NCBI GenBank assembly: GCA_002338895.1
Contig: DDJH01000250.1
Span: 8,560-16,473, forward strand
Length of the DNA: 7,914 bases
DNA from: Lentisphaeria bacterium UBA1829
GTDB taxonomy: Bacteria > Verrucomicrobiota > Lentisphaeria > Victivallales > UBA1829
Reading direction: 5' to 3'
Position 1 is the stretch's first letter. Every line of letters starts with the position of its first letter. The position numbers were made by a program, and so were the translations under genes. This document shows, one piece after another, positions 4,657 through 7,914 of the stretch. The notes under the pieces were generated by a model that was not told the origin of the DNA, searched no databases, and saw only the letters and a program-made list of their open reading frames with translations.

Positions 4657-6687
4657 ATGACAATTATCAGGGATTTTCCGTATATTCTGCATGGCGGAGA
4701 CTGGAATCCGGATCAGTGGCTGCGCCACCCGGAGGTGATTGACCGGGATTTTGAACTGATGGACCGCGCCGGATGCAACACGTTCTCTCTGGGGATCTTC
4801 TCCTGGGGACAGATTGAGCTGGAAGAGGGAGTGTTTGATTTCTCCTGGCTGGATTCGATCATGGACCGCTGCGCGGAGCGGGGGAAGAAGATTTTCCTTG
4901 CCACACCGTCCGCCGCCCGGCCGGGATGGATGGGCCAGCGGTATCCGGAAACCGCCATCGTGCAGGAGAATGGGCGACGGATCCCGTGGATGACGCGGCA
5001 GAGCGCATGCCTCAACAGTCCGGTCTACCGGAACGGATGCGCGCGGATCGACGGTCTGCTGGCGGAGCGGTATCACAATCATCCGGCTCTGGCGGGCTGG
5101 CACGTCAGCAACGAGTATTCGACGGTCTGCTGGTGCGACCGCTGTCTGGAGAAGTTCCATGAATTTCTGAAGCGCCGCTACCGGACGCTCGATCATCTCA
5201 ACGACTGCTACTGGTCGGCGTTCTGGAGCCACCGCTTTACCGACTGGGCCCAGGTGAATCCGGGAGACGGCGCTCTGGATATCGCCCGGCTGGACTGGAT
5301 GCGTTTCGTTTCGGAAAACATTCTGGATTTCTTCCGGATGGAAATTGCCGCCATCCGCCGTTATTCCGACAAGCCGCTCTCCACGAATATGATGGGGACC
5401 TTCGGACCGCTGAACTACTGGACGATCGCCGGAGAGTGCGATTTCATCGGCGACGACTGCTATCCGGACTGGTATCTCGGCGACGTCGAGCGGGAGGCCG
5501 CCCGCTTCTCGTTCCTCCACGACATGCACTACACGATGAAGAACAAGCCGTTTCTTCTGTTCGAGACCTGTCCGGGCATTCCGAACTATCATCCGTACAC
5601 GAAACTGCGCCGTCCCAACGAGCTGGTCCGGGAGATGCATCTGGCGCTCGGACACGGCGCGGACGGAACCATGTACTTCCAGTGGAGAAAAGGACGCGGA
5701 AACGCCGAAAAGATCCATGGCGCCGTCGTCGGTCATGACGGAACCGATCAGACTCTGATGTTCCGGACGGTCGCCGAATACGGAGCCCGTCTGCCCCGGA
5801 TCGCGGAGATCGTCGATTCCGGCCGCCGTCAGCAGGCCGCCGTGGTGTTCGACTGGGAGGCGCTCTGGGCGCTGAACACCACATGCGGATTCGGCGGCGA
5901 TTCCGTCAAACAGTACGAAAGAACGGTCGGAGAGCACTATCGCGCACTCTGGAAACACAATGTCGATCTTGCGGTCATCAACAGCACCTGCGATTTCAGC
6001 GGCTACCGTCTGCTGGTCGCTCCGATGCTGTTCCTGCTCAAGGACGGCGTCGCGGAACGGCTGAAGAGCTTTGTCCAAAACGGCGGAACTCTCGTGATGA
6101 CCTATCTTTCCGCCTATGTCGATGAGAACAACGCCTGCTTCTTCGGCGGCAATCCGGGCGGAAAGATGCTCCGGGAGCTGTTCGGAATCTGGAGCGAGGA
6201 CATCGACGGACTCGAGCCGCAGGTCCGGCAGTCCTTCGACTATCGCGGCGTCCGGCGCGAGGTCCGCGACTATGCGGAATATCTCCATGCGGAGGGCGCG
6301 GAAGTCCTTGCCGCCTACAACTCCGAGTTCTACGCCGGATCGCCCGCGCTGACCGTGAATCGATTCGGACTCGGACAGGCGTTCTACATCGGCGCAAGAA
6401 CCGGTCTGGAGTTCCTGACGGACTTCTATGGCGAACTTCTGGAATCCTGCGGCATTTCCCCTGTTCTTCCGGGTGTCCCCGAGGCGCTGGCGGCAAGCCG
6501 CCGGATCGGCCGGGATGGATCGGAATACTATTTCCTGCTGAACCTGACCCCCGAGGAACAGCGCTGGCCGCTCCCGTTCCCGATGGAGGATCTGTGGAAC
6601 GGAAAAGGTGAGATTGCCGAACTTCTGCTTCCGCCTTCCGGGAGCACGGTGCTCAAGCGGAAAGCGGATGAGATTCCGGCGGTCTGA
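4657..6687 (+). CDS. GH42 beta-galactosidase
   Basis: The 676-residue enzyme is a full-length family 42 glycoside hydrolase, expected to release terminal beta-galactose by a retaining mechanism in the cytoplasm (no signal peptide). The N-terminal TIM barrel (about 10-385) begins with HGGDWNPDQW and contains FSLGIFSWGQIEL. The acid/base is Glu153 in WHVSNEY and the nucleophile is Glu303 in LLFETCPG. Cys118, Cys158, Cys160 and Cys163 have the spacing of the zinc-binding cluster known from the Thermus A4 enzyme. A Rossmann-like trimerisation domain follows (about 393-600: AAVVFDWEALWAL, YRLLVAPMLFLL, GGTLVMTYLSAYVDE), then a short C-terminal beta domain (about 610-670: YYFLLNLTPEEQ). All key residues are intact. 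Substrates could be lactose, galacto-oligosaccharides or plant and host galactans, and some relatives act on arabinosides or fucosides. A strong ribosome site precedes it. It is a single-gene unit converging on an alpha-mannosidase gene. Confidence 0.95.
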   Translation: MTIIRDFPYILHGGDWNPDQWLRHPEVIDRDFELMDRAGCNTFSLGIFSWGQIELEEGVFDFSWLDSIMDRCAERGKKIFLATPSAARPGWMGQRYPETAIVQENGRRIPWMTRQSACLNSPVYRNGCARIDGLLAERYHNHPALAGWHVSNEYSTVCWCDRCLEKFHEFLKRRYRTLDHLNDCYWSAFWSHRFTDWAQVNPGDGALDIARLDWMRFVSENILDFFRMEIAAIRRYSDKPLSTNMMGTFGPLNYWTIAGECDFIGDDCYPDWYLGDVEREAARFSFLHDMHYTMKNKPFLLFETCPGIPNYHPYTKLRRPNELVREMHLALGHGADGTMYFQWRKGRGNAEKIHGAVVGHDGTDQTLMFRTVAEYGARLPRIAEIVDSGRRQQAAVVFDWEALWALNTTCGFGGDSVKQYERTVGEHYRALWKHNVDLAVINSTCDFSGYRLLVAPMLFLLKDGVAERLKSFVQNGGTLVMTYLSAYVDENNACFFGGNPGGKMLRELFGIWSEDIDGLEPQVRQSFDYRGVRREVRDYAEYLHAEGAEVLAAYNSEFYAGSPALTVNRFGLGQAFYIGARTGLEFLTDFYGELLESCGISPVLPGVPEALAASRRIGRDGSEYYFLLNLTPEEQRWPLPFPMEDLWNGKGEIAELLLPPSGSTVLKRKADEIPAV

Positions 6688-6717
6688 CCGCTTGTTCCGG
6701 AGCTCTTTCGGACTTTC

Positions 6718-6746
6718 GGAAAAGACCGGCCGGGAGAGGCCGGGTC
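6718..6746 (-). terminator. Likely terminator of the GH38 alpha-mannosidase gene
   Basis: CCGGCC (6726-6731) pairs with GGCCGG (6738-6743) around a 6-base loop, and the stem can be lengthened with one bulged base to GACC/GGTC. On the minus strand the stem is followed by TTTTCC, a modest T tract, and it begins within 10 bases of the mannosidase stop. On the plus strand there is no T tract, so it does not clearly serve the galactosidase. The remainder of this 66-base convergent gap includes a tandem CTTTCGGA (6705-6712, 6713-6720). Confidence 0.5.
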
Positions 6747-6753
6747 CGGCAGG

Positions 6754-7914
6754 TTAGGAGATCCGCCAGCTCCCGATGGTCCAGGGGGGGAGTTCCGGGC
6801 GGAAGGATGCGGTCCGGTCGATTGGAGCGCAAGAAGGTTCTTCCGCGAGGTTGCATGCCGTGATCCGGTGCGGAGCGGAAAGACGGACGGTCGCCTGCGC
6901 GGGTTCTCCGGAGAGATTGACCAGACGCAGAATGGCTCCGTCGCCGTCTTCCGCCGGTTTCAGCGCCGAGAACGAAAGGGAGCCTTCCAGAGAGAGAAGG
7001 GATTCCTGTGCATTCCCGTTTTGGATTGCTCCGGTGCAGAGCGTGTAGACCTGCGGCGCGGCGCGGAGAAGCAGATGCGCCCGGTGCAGATCCGCATCGG
7101 TTTCGTGGAGGAAGAAGCGGTATGCACAGTCGAAATGCAGTTCGCGCAGAAGTTCGCCGTCGATTTCGCCTTCGGTGCCCACGGTCCGCCGGAATGCCCG
7201 GAAGAGCGTGATCAGGAGATCGCCCTCCGGCGTGCCGGAGATTTCGTGAAGTCCGCCGGAGGAGAGGAACGCAAGTCCGCCGGCGTCGTCGCGTTTGCCG
7301 GCAATGCCGCTGAAGTTTTTTTCGAGGGGTTCGGCTTCCCGGAAATCGTGGGATTCGCTGCCGGATTCGCGTCCCGGAGAGCGTGTCAGGAAGGCGAAGG
7401 CCTGGCTGGTGAAGAAGGGGCCGGGGATGCCGGTCGGAATGCGGAGACGGAGACGGCTGTCGCGAAGGGTGTTGACCAGCGAGATCTTCGCACGCAGTTC
7501 CGGAGAGCGGCGCGAGAGTTCAAGACGGGTCCGGATGGACAGGGAACGGGTGTGCGGGGAAAGGCGCGTTGAACCGTAGAATGCGTTCACGGTGCCCTCG
7601 AACAGAAGCTCTTCGGGAAGCTCGCAGGTCCGGGTGATCTCGAAAACGGTGCGCAGGGGATTGTCTTCGACGACCACGGTCTGCGCGGCGGAAAAGGCGA
7701 TCAGTTCCGTGCCGCAGAGGGGACGGACATGACCCCAGCCGTCGCCGCTTTCCCGGTCAATGAGAAAATCGTTGAGTCCGGCATAGAGTCGTCCGGAGCG
7801 TTTGTCCCGCACTTGGAAGGTTCCGTCCGGCAGGATTTTCAGCGCGAGGAATTCGTTTTCGGCGCATGTGCCGCCGGTCCGCAGCGAACCGAAATAGCGG
7901 ACCGGGGTTCTCTC
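6754..7914 (-). CDS. GH38 alpha-mannosidase, C-terminal 386 residues (partial)
   Basis: The frame is open from the right edge of the window to a TAA at 6756-6754, so the start lies outside. A GTG at 7812 is not the start, because family similarity continues upstream of it. The visible part matches the C-terminal beta-sandwich half of GH38 mannosidases. It starts with an ENEFLALKILPDGTFQVRD strand pair (E-N-x-x-x-x-L-x-I-x-x-D-G-T), then LIDRESGDGWG (the D-x-x-x-x-G-D segment). It continues with ISLVNTLRDSRLRLRIPT (the N...R-L-R-x-x-x-P-T segment), SQAFAFLTRS, DDAGGLAFLSSGGLHE and LLITLFRAF. The usual full length is about 850-1000 residues, so the catalytic N-terminal domain, with its zinc site and nucleophilic aspartate, is missing from view. 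The family removes alpha-linked mannose from N-glycans, mannans or mannosylglycerate; which applies here cannot be told. No frameshift is seen. It converges on the GH42 gene. Confidence 0.88.
   Translation of the reverse strand, partial: ERTPVRYFGSLRTGGTCAENEFLALKILPDGTFQVRDKRSGRLYAGLNDFLIDRESGDGWGHVRPLCGTELIAFSAAQTVVVEDNPLRTVFEITRTCELPEELLFEGTVNAFYGSTRLSPHTRSLSIRTRLELSRRSPELRAKISLVNTLRDSRLRLRIPTGIPGPFFTSQAFAFLTRSPGRESGSESHDFREAEPLEKNFSGIAGKRDDAGGLAFLSSGGLHEISGTPEGDLLITLFRAFRRTVGTEGEIDGELLRELHFDCAYRFFLHETDADLHRAHLLLRAAPQVYTLCTGAIQNGNAQESLLSLEGSLSFSALKPAEDGDGAILRLVNLSGEPAQATVRLSAPHRITACNLAEEPSCAPIDRTASFRPELPPWTIGSWRIS

Noticed and set aside
4621..6288. A 555-codon open frame on the minus strand opposite the galactosidase gene
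   Set aside because: It mirrors a well-supported GH42 gene, has no ribosome site and no recognisable family motif. Long antisense frames are common opposite G+C-rich coding sequence with biased third positions.
6705..6720. Tandem CTTTCGGA repeat after the galactosidase gene
   Set aside because: Two copies of eight bases in a short convergent gap are likely chance or slippage. Nothing suggests a binding site or mobile-element end.

Overview
This is a G+C-rich chromosomal window that looks like a Gram-negative bacterium. It encodes an outer-membrane-type OmpA/Pal lipoprotein, together with two large carbohydrate-active enzymes and intergenic regions that are short and AT-rich. The tone of the protein sequences (Pal motif with GNCDSRGSDEYN, a GH42 and a GH38 enzyme side by side) fits the Lentisphaerota/Verrucomicrobiota (PVC) group, for example a Victivallis-like gut organism. 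That placement is an inference from general familiarity, not something the window proves. There are no tRNA or rRNA genes, mobile elements, CRISPR arrays or obvious foreign segments.

Left part (1-2099, all on the minus strand). Reading in the direction of transcription, an OmpA/Pal-like lipoprotein gene (2099-1470) ends in a strong intrinsic terminator. A tight three-gene run follows: a cupin_5/DUF985 protein (1398-910), a six-helix membrane protein whose C-terminus resembles the eukaryotic Mpv17/PMP22 family (882-154), and the first 43 codons of a phenylacetate-CoA-ligase-like adenylating enzyme (130 to beyond the left edge). Gaps of 27 and 23 bases and good Shine-Dalgarno sites on the last two genes suggest one transcript.

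Middle part (2100-4656). A divergent AT-rich promoter region (2100-2324) separates the lipoprotein gene from a complete class-II-type branched-chain aminotransferase gene, ilvE, on the plus strand (2325-3362). ilvE ends in a perfect 12-bp terminator hairpin. A CgeB-like family-1 glycosyltransferase converges on it from the minus strand (4481-3486). A second divergent promoter region (4482-4656) contains a near-consensus promoter for the glycosyltransferase and a nested inverted repeat next to the likely promoter of the following gene.

Right part (4657-7914). A complete intracellular GH42 beta-galactosidase with its catalytic glutamates and zinc-binding cysteines (plus strand) converges on the C-terminal 386 residues of a GH38 alpha-mannosidase (minus strand, running off the right edge). 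A 66-base gap with a terminator hairpin separates them. Together these two suggest breakdown of galactose- and mannose-containing glycans. The other genes look like housekeeping or unrelated functions.

I do not see a clear undescribed multi-gene system. The most interesting items are the Mpv17-like bacterial membrane protein in a cupin/CoA-ligase operon and the nested inverted repeat between the glycosyltransferase and the galactosidase.
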